Positions 8,409 to 19,351 are shown, counted from the stretch's first letter. The stretch: DNA of 50,651 bases from Enterovibrio nigricans DSM 22720 (GCF_900167155.1 NZ_FUXU01000029.1:1-50651), one strand, 5' to 3'. Made by a program: numbers and translations. Notes: generated by a model not told the origin, from the sequence alone.

Positions 8409-8499
8409 CGGCATGCTGCGTAGCCAACATGCCGTAAAGATTTTAGCTTTGCCGGGACAGACTTCCTTCTCCCCCTTTACGATGGAACTTCCCGGCAAA
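8409..8499 (+). promoter_or_regulatory. Two inverted repeats between dgaF and the regulator gene
   Basis: The first repeat is CGGCATG (8409-8415) and CATGCCG (8428-8434), separated by 12 nt. The second is a perfect 10-bp pair, TTTGCCGGGA (8448-8457) and TCCCGGCAAA (8490-8499), separated by 32 nt. Neither has a T-run. They could be operators for the regulator or RNA structures that limit read-through into its gene. The repeats are seen; the role is inferred. Confidence 0.45.
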
Positions 8500-8526
8500 C
8501 TGGCAGTGTTGCAACAGGAACACGCA

Positions 8527-10446
8527 ATGCCAAATTTACTGCAGTCAACGTTACCTCACCCGCGCCTTATTCGGTTACTCGATGCCGTATCCAACTCGCC
8601 ATTAATCCAAGAAGAACTGGCTCAACGCCTCAATGTATCAACCCGTACCGTACGCACTGATGTCGCCACACTCAATAACGTGATGGTGAATCATGGCGCA
8701 CACCTGATCCACCAACGCGGTTCAGGCTATCAGCTCAAAATTTACAACCAAGAAGCGTTTGAAACCTTTCAACTCACAGCAAGAGATGCCGATCCTGCAC
8801 CACGTACCAGCAAAGAACGCATTGTGCAAATTCAGGTGCTATTGCTGACTGCTGACGACTGGGTAAAACTGGAAGATTTGGCTGACACATGGAACTTAAG
8901 CCGCGCTGCGGTCCAAGGCGACATGGCAGATGTTAGAGCTCAGCTCTCTCCTTTCGGTATTAAAATCGACAGCAAGCCAAGACTCGGGATGCGCATTAAA
9001 GGCAGTGAAACCGCCATTCGCGCCAGATTGTCACAAATCATTTATTCCGAACATAAAGAGTCACAACGGGCAAGAGGATTGATCGGCACCCCATTCCCAA
9101 GCAACTCCCAGCAAGTTTTTGCCGCACGCTTTCGCGAGATCCTTGTTGCCAACAAACTGTATATCAATGATGACGGCCTGCATTGGCTTTCTATCTATGC
9201 CGCGGTGGCGCTGCAACGATTGGCCAGCGGACAAGCATTAGAGGGCTTTCCGAAAGAGGATGTCGTTAACGAAATCCTCCCTGTTGCACAGGCCGTGTTT
9301 GATGCATTGCCGACGCTAATTCCTGCCAATGAACATGAGATAGCTGCATTGGCGATCAATATTCAGGCACGGATTTCAGCCAGCCAGCACGCGCAAACAA
9401 TCCTCGGCCAAATTGAGGCCGAAAAGCTGGTTAATCACATTCTGGACTATGTCCATCGGCACTACCCTTATGACATTCGCCAAGACATGCAGCTAAGGCG
9501 CGACTTGCAAACTCACATCAGCAAAATGATTGTGCGTGTGAAGCACCATGTCGCCACCGTGAACCCGCTCGCCGAACACATTAAGCAGCACTACCCACTG
9601 GCTTACGACATCACCCTTGCTGCGATTGCAGATTGGATTCGGGAAACAGGCTACTGCATGACCCAACATGAAATTGGATATCTGGTCATCCATGTTGGTG
9701 TAGGTCTGGAGCGAAACCATTATCTGGGTCACAGTGCGCCCAAAGCCATGCTGTACTGCGATGCCGGAAATGCTATTTCTCGTGGTCTTGAAGCGATTAT
9801 CCGTCGTCACTACCCACAGGTTGAATTAGAAACCGTGTATTCCACTGAATTTCTTCGCACGGCACAGCAACCTCACGTAGACATGATCATTGCCACCAGC
9901 AATCCAGAAGGTGTCAGTGTACCTGTGTTTGTACTCGATCCTTTTCCGACGCAACACCAGCTTGAAGAACTTGGCAAACTGGTACTGGTTGACCGAACGG
10001 GCCCTTACATGCTGGAGAAATACTTCTCGGCAGAGCAATTTCTGTATATCGATGAACCCATCGATCAGTCGTCCTTGTTTGACATGGTGTGTGAGCAACT
10101 GGAAACAGAAGGACTCGTCGACGTGGGCTTCGGTGACTCACTCAAAGAGCGCGAAGTGATTGTCTCGACCATGATGGGCGAGCATATTGCCTTGCCTCAC
10201 TCGATTGAGTTGTTTGCAAAACGCTCCTTGGTTTATACCGTGGCAGCGCCAAAAGGCATCGATTGGGGTAACGGAGAAAAAGCCTATCTCGTGTTCTTTA
10301 TGGCCTTAAGTAAAAACGACTATGAAGAAGCAATGGGGCTGTATGATCTTTTCCTGACATTGGTAAACAACAAAGCGGGGAAAGCATTGTCGCAGTGCAG
10401 TGCGTTCCAGAACTTTAAAGCACTGGCACATCAAGAGCTGGTGTAG
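8527..10446 (+). CDS. BglG/MtlR-family PRD transcriptional regulator
   Basis: A 639-residue multidomain regulator. In order: HTH (about 12-70, QEELAQRLNVSTRTVRTDV), second HTH (about 115-165, LEDLADTWNLSRAAVQ), PRD1 (about 200-290), PRD2 (about 300-405), an EIIB-Gat-like domain with Cys411 (LYCDAGNAIS) and an EIIA-Mtl/Fru-like domain with His558 (IALPHS). This architecture is that of PTS-controlled activators such as MtlR and LicR. The start at 8527 has CAGGAA seven bases upstream; an open frame from 8413 crosses both inverted repeats and is unlikely. It is the probable regulator of the operon, with its activity set by PTS phosphorylation. Confidence 0.88.
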   Translation: MPNLLQSTLPHPRLIRLLDAVSNSPLIQEELAQRLNVSTRTVRTDVATLNNVMVNHGAHLIHQRGSGYQLKIYNQEAFETFQLTARDADPAPRTSKERIVQIQVLLLTADDWVKLEDLADTWNLSRAAVQGDMADVRAQLSPFGIKIDSKPRLGMRIKGSETAIRARLSQIIYSEHKESQRARGLIGTPFPSNSQQVFAARFREILVANKLYINDDGLHWLSIYAAVALQRLASGQALEGFPKEDVVNEILPVAQAVFDALPTLIPANEHEIAALAINIQARISASQHAQTILGQIEAEKLVNHILDYVHRHYPYDIRQDMQLRRDLQTHISKMIVRVKHHVATVNPLAEHIKQHYPLAYDITLAAIADWIRETGYCMTQHEIGYLVIHVGVGLERNHYLGHSAPKAMLYCDAGNAISRGLEAIIRRHYPQVELETVYSTEFLRTAQQPHVDMIIATSNPEGVSVPVFVLDPFPTQHQLEELGKLVLVDRTGPYMLEKYFSAEQFLYIDEPIDQSSLFDMVCEQLETEGLVDVGFGDSLKEREVIVSTMMGEHIALPHSIELFAKRSLVYTVAAPKGIDWGNGEKAYLVFFMALSKNDYEEAMGLYDLFLTLVNNKAGKALSQCSAFQNFKALAHQELV

Positions 10447-10470
10447 CCTTTCATCCAAGAATTCAGCGAT

Positions 10471-10500
10471 AAAAAAAGGAGCCCTCAGGCTCCTTTTTCA
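10471..10500. terminator. Bidirectional terminator between regulator gene and rlmB
   Basis: Stem AAAGGAGCC (10475-10483) and GGCTCCTTT (10488-10496) with loop CTCA, A-run before and T-run after. Confidence 0.9.
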
Positions 10501-10514
10501 TTCACAGTCTTTGA

Positions 10515-11252
10515 TTACACGCGACGCTGACGTACCGCTTCAAACAGACAGATACCGGTTGCTACCGACACGTTCAAGCTTGATACGCTGCCCGCCATTG
10601 GGATGCTAATCAGATCATCACAGGTTTCACGGGTCAAACGACGCATGCCGTCACCTTCCGCACCCATCACGATAGCCAAAGGACCTGTCAGTTTCGCGTC
10701 GTACACATCGTGCGTCGCTTCACCGGCAGTACCGACAAACCACACGCCTTTTTCTTGCAACGCACGCATGGTACGCGCCAAGTTAGTCACGCGAACCAAA
10801 GGCACCACTTCTGCAGCACCTACGGCCACTTTACGTGCCGTTGCATTCAACTGTGCAGATCTGTCTTTCGGAACAATCACTGCACATGCACCAGCCGCGT
10901 CTGCATTTCGCAAACACGCACCTAAGTTATGCGGGTCTGTAACGCCATCTAGCACCAATAGCAATGGGCTTTCTTGGCCTTCTAAGATCGCATCAAGGTC
11001 ATTTTCATTGTATTGACGCCCCTGCTTAACACGGGCAATCAATCCCTGATGCGACGCGCCATCGGCTTTGTCATCCAGCGCCTTGCGTCCCATTTCCTGG
11101 GTTGTAATACCCAGATCAGCCAATTCCTTTAGCACGGGCAGTAAACGGTCGTCTTCACGACCTTTTAGAACATAAACTTCGATAAAGCGTGCAGGATCGG
11201 ATTCCAACACGGCTTTGACGGCATGAATGCCATAAATCATTTCATTGCTCAT
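10515..11252 (-). CDS. rlmB: 23S rRNA (guanosine-2'-O-)-methyltransferase RlmB
   Basis: A 245-residue SpoU-family (SPOUT) methyltransferase that modifies G2251 of 23S rRNA in the peptidyl-transferase P-loop. It begins [17 protein letters not shown]. The catalytic-domain motifs are [35 protein letters not shown] and [18 protein letters not shown], all near-identical to E. coli RlmB. It lies 3 nt after rnr, as in E. coli, and ends at the shared terminator. Confidence 0.97.
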   Translation of the reverse strand: MSNEMIYGIHAVKAVLESDPARFIEVYVLKGREDDRLLPVLKELADLGITTQEMGRKALDDKADGASHQGLIARVKQGRQYNENDLDAILEGQESPLLLVLDGVTDPHNLGACLRNADAAGACAVIVPKDRSAQLNATARKVAVGAAEVVPLVRVTNLARTMRALQEKGVWFVGTAGEATHDVYDAKLTGPLAIVMGAEGDGMRRLTRETCDDLISIPMAGSVSSLNVSVATGICLFEAVRQRRV

Positions 11253-11255
11253 GGG

Positions 11256-13808
11256 TTACTTCTTTTGATTGCCTGCTTTTTCGGGTTTGCTTTGCTGCGC
11301 TTTTTTCTTACGCACTTTCTTAGCCTTGCTCTTTTTCTTCGCTGGAGCGCCGTCAGCCGTTTTAGCGACGGAAGGCCCCTTATTCGCAGATGGACCTTTA
11401 CGATGAGGCTTTCCTTTTCTCTTTCCCTTACCATCAGACGCTTTATCATCGCCTGCGGCCTTAGGAATAGAGCCACGCTTTAGTTGCTGACGAACGGACA
11501 TACGTTCTTTGCCCGCCTCTGCATTTTTGCCTGATTCTGCACGGCCTTTCTTGGCTTTGTCTCGCGCGGTTTTGCCTTCACCACGTGGTTTACGCGTCAC
11601 GCCATCCAGACCAAAATCGATCATCCTTTCATCAAGGTTGACGGATAATACTTTGACCGTGACCTGATCGCCAAGTCGGAATATGCGGCCAGAGCTCTCG
11701 CCCACCAGCTTTTGGCTCACCATGTCATAGTTGTAGTAATCATTATCCAGGTTGGAAATGTGAACCAAACCATCGATATGCAATTCATTCAAACGGACAA
11801 AGAAACCAAAGCCAGTGACGTTAGCAATGGTACCTTCCATCACTTCGCCCACGTGGTCCTGCATGTACTCACATTTCAGCCAATCAGACACATCGCGGGT
11901 TGCATCATCTGCACGACGCTCAGTCACAGAACATTGCTCACCCATTACATCCATATCATCCGTGGAGTAATGGTAGCCACCCGTCGGCGTCCAACGATCC
12001 GTGTTACGGCCTTCATCCTTCGCAATCAGATACTTGATTGCACGGTGCAACAACAAGTCTGGGTAACGACGAATTGGCGACGTGAAGTGCGCGTATTGCT
12101 TTAACGCCAAGCCGAAGTGGCCTGAATTATCCGCTTGATACACAGCCTGCTTCATGGAACGAAGCAGCATCGTTTGAATCAATTCTTTGTCCGGACGGCT
12201 GCTGATCAGATGAGCCAATCTAGCGTAATCTGTTGGCGACGGCTCAAGACCCCCTTCCAACGTTAAGCCCATTTCTTTTAAGAAGTCTTTAAAGCCTGTA
12301 AGACGCTCTTCACCCGGTGCCTCATGCACACGATACAGTGCAGGTTCTTTTGCTTTTTCAACGTATCTTGCTGATGCAATGTTCGCTAAAATCATACATT
12401 CTTCGATGATTTTGTGCGCATCATTACGCTCAACCGGAACAATACGTTCAATCTTACGCATGGCGTTAAAGATAAACTTGGTTTCGACTGTTTCAAACTC
12501 AATCGCGCCACGTAGCTCACGTGCGCCCTTGAGTGTCTTGTACATGTTGTTCAACTCTTCAAGATGCGGAACCAGCGGCGCATATCGCTCGCGCAGCTCT
12601 TCATCCCCTTCCAGCATCGCGGCAACCTTAGTGTAGGTCAGACGAGCATGGGAGTTCATTACGGCTTCATAGTGTTTGAAACCTGATAGTTTACCCGCTT
12701 CCGAAATGGTCATTTCACACACCATACATAGGCGGTCTACTTGCGGGTTTAGAGAACAAAGACCGTTCGATAGCACTTCCGGCAGCATCGGAATTACTTG
12801 CGATGGGAAGTACACCGAGTTACCACGATTGATGGCTTCTTTATCAAGGGCAGAATCAGGACGAACGTAGTAACTCACATCCGCGATCGCAACCCAAAGA
12901 CGCCAGCCTCCCGATCTTTTCTTTTCACAGAAAACCGCATCATCGAAGTCACGCGCATCTTCACCGTCGATAGTAACCAGTGGCAAATCGCGCAGATCGA
13001 CACGGCCTTTTTTCGCGTCTTCTGGCACCTGCTCGGTAAAGTTTTTGGTTTGTTGTTCTACGTCATTTGGCCATTCGTGCGGAATATTGTGCGTACGAAC
13101 CGCAATTTCAATTTCCATGCCTGGCGCCATGTTTTCACCAAGGACTTCCACCACGCGGCCGACCGGGTTGTGCTGACGAGTTGGGCGTTGGAAAATTTCC
13201 ACCACCACTACATTGCCCATGCGCGCGCCTTTGCGATCTTCTTGCGGGATCACGATGTCTTGGCTAAGGCGCGAATCATCTGGCACCACAAATCCTTGAC
13301 CGTTTTCGACAAAGTAACGGCCAACAATCTGTCCTTTGCGTTCTTCAAGAACACGGACAACGCGTGCTTCTTTACGGCCACGTTTATCCGTGCCTGCAGG
13401 TTGGGCCAAGATAAAATCGCCATGCATCACGCCCTTCATCTGGTGGTGAGGCAGCAACCAATCTTCGCGATTACCTTTACCTTCTGGACGAAGGAAACCA
13501 AACCCATCACGGTGACCAATAACGGTTCCTTTAACCAGATCAAGGCGCTCTGGCAATGCGTAGCATTGACGGCGGGTAAAAATCAGTTGCCCATCGCGTT
13601 CCATGGCGCGTAGGCGGCGGCGTAAGCCTTCATATTCTTCGTCGCTTTTCAGGCCCAGCACTTCAAATAGCTGGTCTCTGTTTACAGGCGTCGAAAAACC
13701 CTTGATAACGTCAAGAAGGTGCTCACGGCTTGGTACTGGGTTTTCATATTTTTCTGCTTCACGACCGCTAAACGGATCGTTGCTATGTTGATGTTTGTCC
13801 TTGGACAT
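11256..13808 (-). CDS. rnr: Ribonuclease R
   Basis: An 850-residue RNase II-family 3'-5' exoribonuclease that degrades structured RNA. It has an N-terminal winged-helix region, two cold-shock domains, the RNB catalytic domain with the acidic motif [16 protein letters not shown] (about 280-295), and an S1 domain ([20 protein letters not shown], about 645-665). A long Lys/Arg-rich tail of about 120 residues follows, longer than in E. coli (813 residues in total). It is the second gene of an nsrR-rnr-rlmB group. Confidence 0.97.
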   Translation of the reverse strand: MSKDKHQHSNDPFSGREAEKYENPVPSREHLLDVIKGFSTPVNRDQLFEVLGLKSDEEYEGLRRRLRAMERDGQLIFTRRQCYALPERLDLVKGTVIGHRDGFGFLRPEGKGNREDWLLPHHQMKGVMHGDFILAQPAGTDKRGRKEARVVRVLEERKGQIVGRYFVENGQGFVVPDDSRLSQDIVIPQEDRKGARMGNVVVVEIFQRPTRQHNPVGRVVEVLGENMAPGMEIEIAVRTHNIPHEWPNDVEQQTKNFTEQVPEDAKKGRVDLRDLPLVTIDGEDARDFDDAVFCEKKRSGGWRLWVAIADVSYYVRPDSALDKEAINRGNSVYFPSQVIPMLPEVLSNGLCSLNPQVDRLCMVCEMTISEAGKLSGFKHYEAVMNSHARLTYTKVAAMLEGDEELRERYAPLVPHLEELNNMYKTLKGARELRGAIEFETVETKFIFNAMRKIERIVPVERNDAHKIIEECMILANIASARYVEKAKEPALYRVHEAPGEERLTGFKDFLKEMGLTLEGGLEPSPTDYARLAHLISSRPDKELIQTMLLRSMKQAVYQADNSGHFGLALKQYAHFTSPIRRYPDLLLHRAIKYLIAKDEGRNTDRWTPTGGYHYSTDDMDVMGEQCSVTERRADDATRDVSDWLKCEYMQDHVGEVMEGTIANVTGFGFFVRLNELHIDGLVHISNLDNDYYNYDMVSQKLVGESSGRIFRLGDQVTVKVLSVNLDERMIDFGLDGVTRKPRGEGKTARDKAKKGRAESGKNAEAGKERMSVRQQLKRGSIPKAAGDDKASDGKGKRKGKPHRKGPSANKGPSVAKTADGAPAKKKSKAKKVRKKKAQQSKPEKAGNQKK

Positions 13809-13921
13809 ATAAGGTTCCCGTTAGCGACATGTGTTAATCAGTATATCGCTTTGAATTAAAGAATTTGGGCACCCGTAATAATTACCAACAAAAACCGGAA
13901 AATCGTCTCAGTTTCTTGGTT

Positions 13922-14356
13922 TTATGACGGGCGAATAGGGATTAGAAGATGGCGCAGGTTATCATTGCCCGACACCATGTCTTGAAGTGTGTGGTTGTCC
14001 AATTCTGCCAAAAATGCCTCTGTTGCTGCTGCAATCGCATTCTTCAATCGACAGGCTGGCGTGATATGACAATTATCCGCACCACAATTAACAATTTGCA
14101 GTGGCTCCAATACGCGGATCACCTCACCAATAATGATCTCGTCTGCGGGTCTGCCAAGTCGGATCCCCCCGTTTTTGCCACGAACAGCTTCGACGTAGCC
14201 GGCCTGACCCATACGGTGGATAATTTTCACCATATGGTTTCGTGACACCCCATATTTCTCTGTGACCACAGTGATACTGGTCAGTTCATCGGGAGGGAGC
14301 ATAGCCAGATACATGAGTGCCCTCAGGCCATAATCTGTAAAACTGGTTAATTGCAC
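13922..14356 (-). CDS. nsrR: Nitric-oxide-sensing Rrf2 repressor NsrR
   Basis: A 144-residue Rrf2-family repressor with an iron-sulfur cluster that NO destroys. The HTH is in the first 60 residues ([22 protein letters not shown]), and the cluster ligands are the three cysteines of [16 protein letters not shown]. The start is taken as GTG at 14356, which gives the family start (V/M)[17 protein letters not shown] with GAGGAG upstream; an ATG eight codons earlier exists. It lies upstream of rnr as in E. coli and is divergent from hmp, its classic target. Confidence 0.93.
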   Translation of the reverse strand: MQLTSFTDYGLRALMYLAMLPPDELTSITVVTEKYGVSRNHMVKIIHRMGQAGYVEAVRGKNGGIRLGRPADEIIIGEVIRVLEPLQIVNCGADNCHITPACRLKNAIAAATEAFLAELDNHTLQDMVSGNDNLRHLLIPIRPS

Positions 14357-14382
14357 GTTTTCAAATCTCCTCGGTGCCATTG

Positions 14383-14399
14383 TACTCTTATCTAGAGTA
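14383..14399. promoter_or_regulatory. Inverted repeat upstream of nsrR
   Basis: TACTCT and AGAGTA around a 5-bp centre (TATCT), 27 bp before the nsrR start. It could be an autoregulatory site or part of the promoter. Only the repeat itself is seen. Confidence 0.35.
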
Positions 14400-14548
14400 A
14401 AAGGCGCGCGCGCTCACATTTCTTTTTCAGCCGCTTTTTTCTCCACGTTATTAAAACATAAGCGTATAGTTCGCAACACAACCTCTCATCGCATTTCTCT
14501 TTCTGCTCACGTCAATATTCGTCGTGTTTCACTCTTTACTTTTTATTG

Positions 14549-14577
14549 TTGATCTAAACATTCATTTCAGATACAAC
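14549..14577 (+). promoter_or_regulatory. Candidate sigma-70 promoter of hmp
   Basis: -35 TTGATC (14549-14554), a 17-bp spacer and -10 TACAAC (14572-14577). The expected start point, near 14584, falls inside the NsrR operator. Confidence 0.5.
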
Positions 14578-14581
14578 TTTA

Positions 14582-14604
14582 AAGGTGCATTTAAAATGTC
14601 ACTT
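14582..14604. promoter_or_regulatory. NsrR operator upstream of hmp
   Basis: The imperfect 11-1-11 palindrome AAGGTGCATTT-A-AAATGTCACTT matches the known NsrR site pattern (AAG-TGCATTT-N-AAATGCA-CTT) with only two mismatched pairs between arms. It overlaps the predicted transcription start of hmp, so NsrR would block initiation until NO is present. Confidence 0.85.
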
Positions 14605-14628
14605 TAAATAACGATAAGAAGGTCAGTC

Positions 14629-15819
14629 ATGCTCAATCAAAATACCATTGAAATAGTAAAATCCACCGCCCCTTTGCTTGCTGCAACAGGTCCTAAACTA
14701 ACCGCGCATTTCTACGATCGGATGTTTGCTCGGCATCCTGAACTGAAAAACATCTTTAACATGAGCAACCAATTTTCCGGGGCGCAACGCGAAGCCCTGT
14801 TTAACGCGGTTTATGGCTATGCCGCCAATATAAATAACCTTGAAGCCTTGTTGCCCGTGGTCGAGAAAATTGCCCAAAAACACGCAAGCCTTGCCATCAC
14901 CCCAGAGATGTATGCCATCGTAGGTGAAAACCTTCTGGCTACCATTGATGAACTCTTCTCGCCAGGTCAGGAAGTCATCGACGCATGGGCGGAAGCTTAT
15001 GGTGTGCTAGCGAACGTCTTCATTCAACGCGAGGAGGCCATTTATCAAGAAAAGGCCGATGAAATCGGAGGCTGGCGCGGCACGCGTCGGTTCAAAGTGA
15101 TCACCAAAACCCGAGAGAGCGAGGTGATCACCAGTTTTGTTTTTGCGGCTGAAGACGGCAAACCTGTTGCGTCACACAAACCAGGCCAGTACATCGGTAT
15201 CTACTTGCACCCAGAAGTATTCGAGAACCGAGAAATTCGCCAATACAGCCTATCCGATGCTCCAAACGGCCAAACATACCGAATTTCCGTTAAGCGCGAC
15301 CCATTAGGGGTGGTATCCAATTACCTGCATGATCACATCCGTGAAGGCGATATCGTTGATCTTGCACCACCGACTGGGGACTTCTTCTTCCAATCACCAA
15401 GTGAGACACCCGTTGCACTCATTTCAGGCGGCGTGGGTCAGACACCAATGATGGCAATGCTGGAAGCCTTGAAAGATAAGCACTGTGCCGATGTGCACTG
15501 GCTACATGCAGCTGAGAATGGTCAACAACATGCCTTTGCGTCCCGCGTTGGTGAACTAATGAAGCAAGACACCAAGATACAACGTTCTGTGTGGTACAGA
15601 GAGCCCGCCAGTAATGACTTACAAGGCAAAAACTTCGACCGCGTAGGATTGATGAATGTCACTGAGGTGGAAGGCCTGACAGCATCCTCTGAACGCCATT
15701 TCTATCTGTGTGGTCCCGTTGCTTTCATGCAATCTATTGCTAAACAGCTGACCGATGCAGGTGTTGCTACCGACCGTATTTTCTATGAGTGCTTTGGCCC
15801 ACATAAAGTGATTGGTTGA
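14629..15819 (+). CDS. hmpA: Flavohemoprotein, nitric oxide dioxygenase
   Basis: A 396-residue flavohemoglobin that oxidises NO to nitrate with O2 and NAD(P)H. The globin domain (1-138) has proximal His85, distal Tyr29 and Gln53. The FAD domain has REIRQYSLSDAP (RxYS type), and the NAD domain has SGGVGQTPMMAML and the C-terminal FYECFGPHKV. The start has AGAAGG upstream. It is divergent from nsrR with an NsrR operator at its promoter, so the sensor and its main detoxifying target are adjacent. Confidence 0.97.
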   Translation: MLNQNTIEIVKSTAPLLAATGPKLTAHFYDRMFARHPELKNIFNMSNQFSGAQREALFNAVYGYAANINNLEALLPVVEKIAQKHASLAITPEMYAIVGENLLATIDELFSPGQEVIDAWAEAYGVLANVFIQREEAIYQEKADEIGGWRGTRRFKVITKTRESEVITSFVFAAEDGKPVASHKPGQYIGIYLHPEVFENREIRQYSLSDAPNGQTYRISVKRDPLGVVSNYLHDHIREGDIVDLAPPTGDFFFQSPSETPVALISGGVGQTPMMAMLEALKDKHCADVHWLHAAENGQQHAFASRVGELMKQDTKIQRSVWYREPASNDLQGKNFDRVGLMNVTEVEGLTASSERHFYLCGPVAFMQSIAKQLTDAGVATDRIFYECFGPHKVIG

Positions 15820-15839
15820 GAAGTCACTGATTGATATCA

Positions 15840-15863
15840 AAGCCCGCTCAAGTGGGCTTTTTC
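15840..15863 (+). terminator. Terminator of hmp
   Basis: Stem AGCCCGC/GTGGGCT with loop TCAA followed by five T residues. Confidence 0.85.
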
Positions 15864-15954
15864 CACATATCGTCAGCCACCTCCCATCGTTCACCGAAAA
15901 TCGGCGGTCATGAGACAAAAAGTGACAAGTATTGAAGGGGGGATGCTTAAATAT

Positions 15955-16575
15955 TTACCAGTAGGTATCTCGCCGTTTAGCTCTGGCGATCACATTGCGT
16001 GGCATTTTGTTTTCTAATGCCTTTCTCAGTGAGGAGATTTGATTGTGCGTGGACTGATCAGCGGTGATGGTGTGATAGAGCCAACGGTAGGCGTCTTCGT
16101 AATCCAATGGGCTGCCGTAATCCTCCACCAGTAACTCTGCGAGTTGCAATCTAGCTCGCGTGTCTCCAAGTGACGCAGCCTCTCGAAAGTACGGGATGGC
16201 ACGCTCTCTGTCCTGTTGCACTAACGTGCCACGAGAATAATAACGCCCCAACTGCTCTAGAGCTGCTGGCAAACCTTGTTGCGCCGCAAGTTGCATGTAG
16301 TAAATGCCATTTTCAACATCACGATCCACACACACACCCCACGCTAGCATGTCACCATACAAGAATTGGTACGCAGGAGATTCCACACGTAGTGCGCGCG
16401 CTTCGATATCTTGCAAAAGCTGACACTCGTCTTGCTTGATTTTTTTCAAGTGCGAGTTCGTTTCAAACAGTCGGATCAACTGCGAATCATCATACACAGG
16501 TAAAGCCGGCCCAAGCTCAGCTCTGACCGATCCACTTGCGAGTATGATTGAAAGAAATAAAGTTCGCAGTTTCAT
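15955..16575 (-). CDS. motX: Sodium-driven flagellar motor protein MotX
   Basis: A 206-residue secreted protein with Sel1-type repeats. It has a signal peptide (about 1-19, cut after SVRA), then repeats around residues 70-160 (YQFLYGDMLAWGVCVDRDVENGI, AALEQLGRYYSRGTLVQQDRERA, ARLQLAELLVEDYGSPLDYEDA). MotX forms the T ring with MotY below the LP ring and holds the PomAB stators of Vibrio polar flagella. In Vibrio cholerae motX also lies next to purA, which supports the call and the family placement of this genome. No flagellar genes adjoin it. Confidence 0.92.
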   Translation of the reverse strand: MKLRTLFLSIILASGSVRAELGPALPVYDDSQLIRLFETNSHLKKIKQDECQLLQDIEARALRVESPAYQFLYGDMLAWGVCVDRDVENGIYYMQLAAQQGLPAALEQLGRYYSRGTLVQQDRERAIPYFREAASLGDTRARLQLAELLVEDYGSPLDYEDAYRWLYHTITADQSTHNQISSLRKALENKMPRNVIARAKRRDTYW

Positions 16576-16712
16576 GCCTTCCCACTTTTGACGGTGATGT
16601 TATTTGAGACCGTATGTCTTGCCTAACTTGTATCGGCACCAGTCAAAGCAACTTTACCTTTAATAGCAATTTTTTTCGTGCCGTACGACCAAAAGTATAG
16701 AACGGTACAGGC

Positions 16713-16744
16713 AAAAAAAAACCAGCCGAATGGCTGGTCTTTTC
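16713..16744 (-). terminator. Terminator of purA
   Basis: Stem ACCAGCC (16721-16727) and GGCTGGT (16732-16738), loop GAAT, with a T-run in the minus direction (A-run 16713-16720). Confidence 0.9.
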
Positions 16745-16757
16745 AATATCAAACTGA

Positions 16758-18083
<1,326 letters not shown>

Positions 18084-18196
18084 TCAGTTGATGATTAAAA
18101 CGGGATTCTAGCACCTTCGATTAAACGATGCAGTCATTTTTTAACCGCCGTCCCGTTTTCAAGCATCTAACTGTCACATTTCTTTCCGGTTTTCAT

Positions 18197-18391
18197 TTAC
18201 TTAGACGACCACATCATATATGCAATCACTGCTCCAGCAACGACCAAACAGCCTCCAATCCGACGCAGGCTTGTATCGGGCAACTGGCTCATTTCACTGA
18301 CCATTGCACGCCATTTTTTCGGTACTAACATGGGGCCTAAACCTTCCACTACCAACACCAATCCCAACGCTATCCAAAGCTCGTTACCCAT
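18197..18391 (-). CDS. yjeT: DUF2065 small membrane protein YjeT
   Basis: A 64-residue inner-membrane protein of the DUF2065/YjeT family, with two hydrophobic segments (about 5-22, LWIALGLVLVVEGLGPML, and 44-60, IGGCLVVAGAVIAYMM) around the basic stretch PKKWRAM. Function is unknown. It lies between hflC and purA as in E. coli, but here a hairpin terminator lies between hflC and its start. Confidence 0.88.
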   Translation of the reverse strand: MGNELWIALGLVLVVEGLGPMLVPKKWRAMVSEMSQLPDTSLRRIGGCLVVAGAVIAYMMWSSK

Positions 18392-18412
18392 ATAAATTCC
18401 TAACCTCCGGGT

Positions 18413-18442
18413 AAAAAAAAGACAAGGCGTTATGCCTTGTCT
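18413..18442 (-). terminator. Terminator of the hfl operon
   Basis: Stem GACAAGGC (18421-18428) and GCCTTGTC (18434-18441), with a run of eight A in the plus strand (T-run in the minus direction). It separates hflC from yjeT. Confidence 0.85.
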
Positions 18443-18461
18443 TTCTGTTCATCGCTACGTC

Positions 18462-19349
18462 TTAGTTAAGGCGAGCGTTTGGTTCTTTCATGTATTGGAA
18501 AAACTCACTGTTCGGATCGACAACCAAAATGTCACCCTTACTGTTAAAGCTCTTCTCATACGCTTGCAAGGAACGCAGGAAGTTATAGAACTCTGGCTCT
18601 TTGTTGAAAGAATTTGCGTAAATTTTCGCGACTTCTGCATCCGCTTCACCACGTGTTACACGCGCTGTTTTTTCAGCTTCTGCAAGTACTGTAGCCACTT
18701 CCAGTTCCGCTTGAGCACGGATAACTTCCGCTTTCTCTCGGCCCTGTGAACGGTGACGACGCGCTACCGTTTCACGCTCTGCACGCATACGTTTGTAGAT
18801 AGAGTCACTGATCTCTTCTGGCAAGTTGATTTTCTTGATACGAAGGTCAATAACCTCAATACCAATATCATTCGCACTTTCCTGAACTTCTTCCAAAACG
18901 TCAGACATTACGCGCTCACGTTCTTCGGACACGATCTGTTTGATGGTCTTGGAACCGATTTCTGCACGCAAACCATCTGCCACTTTACGTTGCAGAAGGG
19001 CTTCCGCCGTCAAACGGTTACCACCGCCAGTCGACAGGTAGTACTGACCGAAATCTTTGATTTTCCACTTCACGTAGGAATCGATGATCACGTCTTTTTT
19101 CTCTGACGTTACAAAACGGTCAGATTGGTCGTCCATGGTCTGAATAAGTGCGTCCATAATTTGAACACGATCAACCAGTGGTACTTTGAACTGCAGACCT
19201 GGCGGGTAAATACGCGCCTGATCGTCATCGTTTTTCAGTACTCGACCAAAACGGATAACAATACCGCGATCACCTTCATCGACCACGAACACCGACATCA
19301 AGCCCACGACAATCGAGACGATGATGAGAGGGATTATTAGTTTACGCAT
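18462..19349 (-). CDS. hflC: HflC, modulator of FtsH protease
   Basis: A 295-residue SPFH/band-7 protein anchored by one N-terminal transmembrane segment (about 4-24). With HflK it forms the large periplasmic-side cage around FtsH and restricts its access to membrane substrates. It starts MRKLIIPLIIVSIVVGL, and the SPFH domain includes DEGDRGIVIRFGRVL. It lies 2 nt after hflK and ends the hflX-hflK-hflC group. Confidence 0.96.
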   Translation of the reverse strand: MRKLIIPLIIVSIVVGLMSVFVVDEGDRGIVIRFGRVLKNDDDQARIYPPGLQFKVPLVDRVQIMDALIQTMDDQSDRFVTSEKKDVIIDSYVKWKIKDFGQYYLSTGGGNRLTAEALLQRKVADGLRAEIGSKTIKQIVSEERERVMSDVLEEVQESANDIGIEVIDLRIKKINLPEEISDSIYKRMRAERETVARRHRSQGREKAEVIRAQAELEVATVLAEAEKTARVTRGEADAEVAKIYANSFNKEPEFYNFLRSLQAYEKSFNSKGDILVVDPNSEFFQYMKEPNARLN

Positions 19350-19351
19350 AA

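Noticed and set aside
12798-13613. A 271-codon open frame on the plus strand inside rnr
   Set aside because: It is antisense to the strongly conserved RNase R catalytic region, with no ribosome site and no recognisable protein features.
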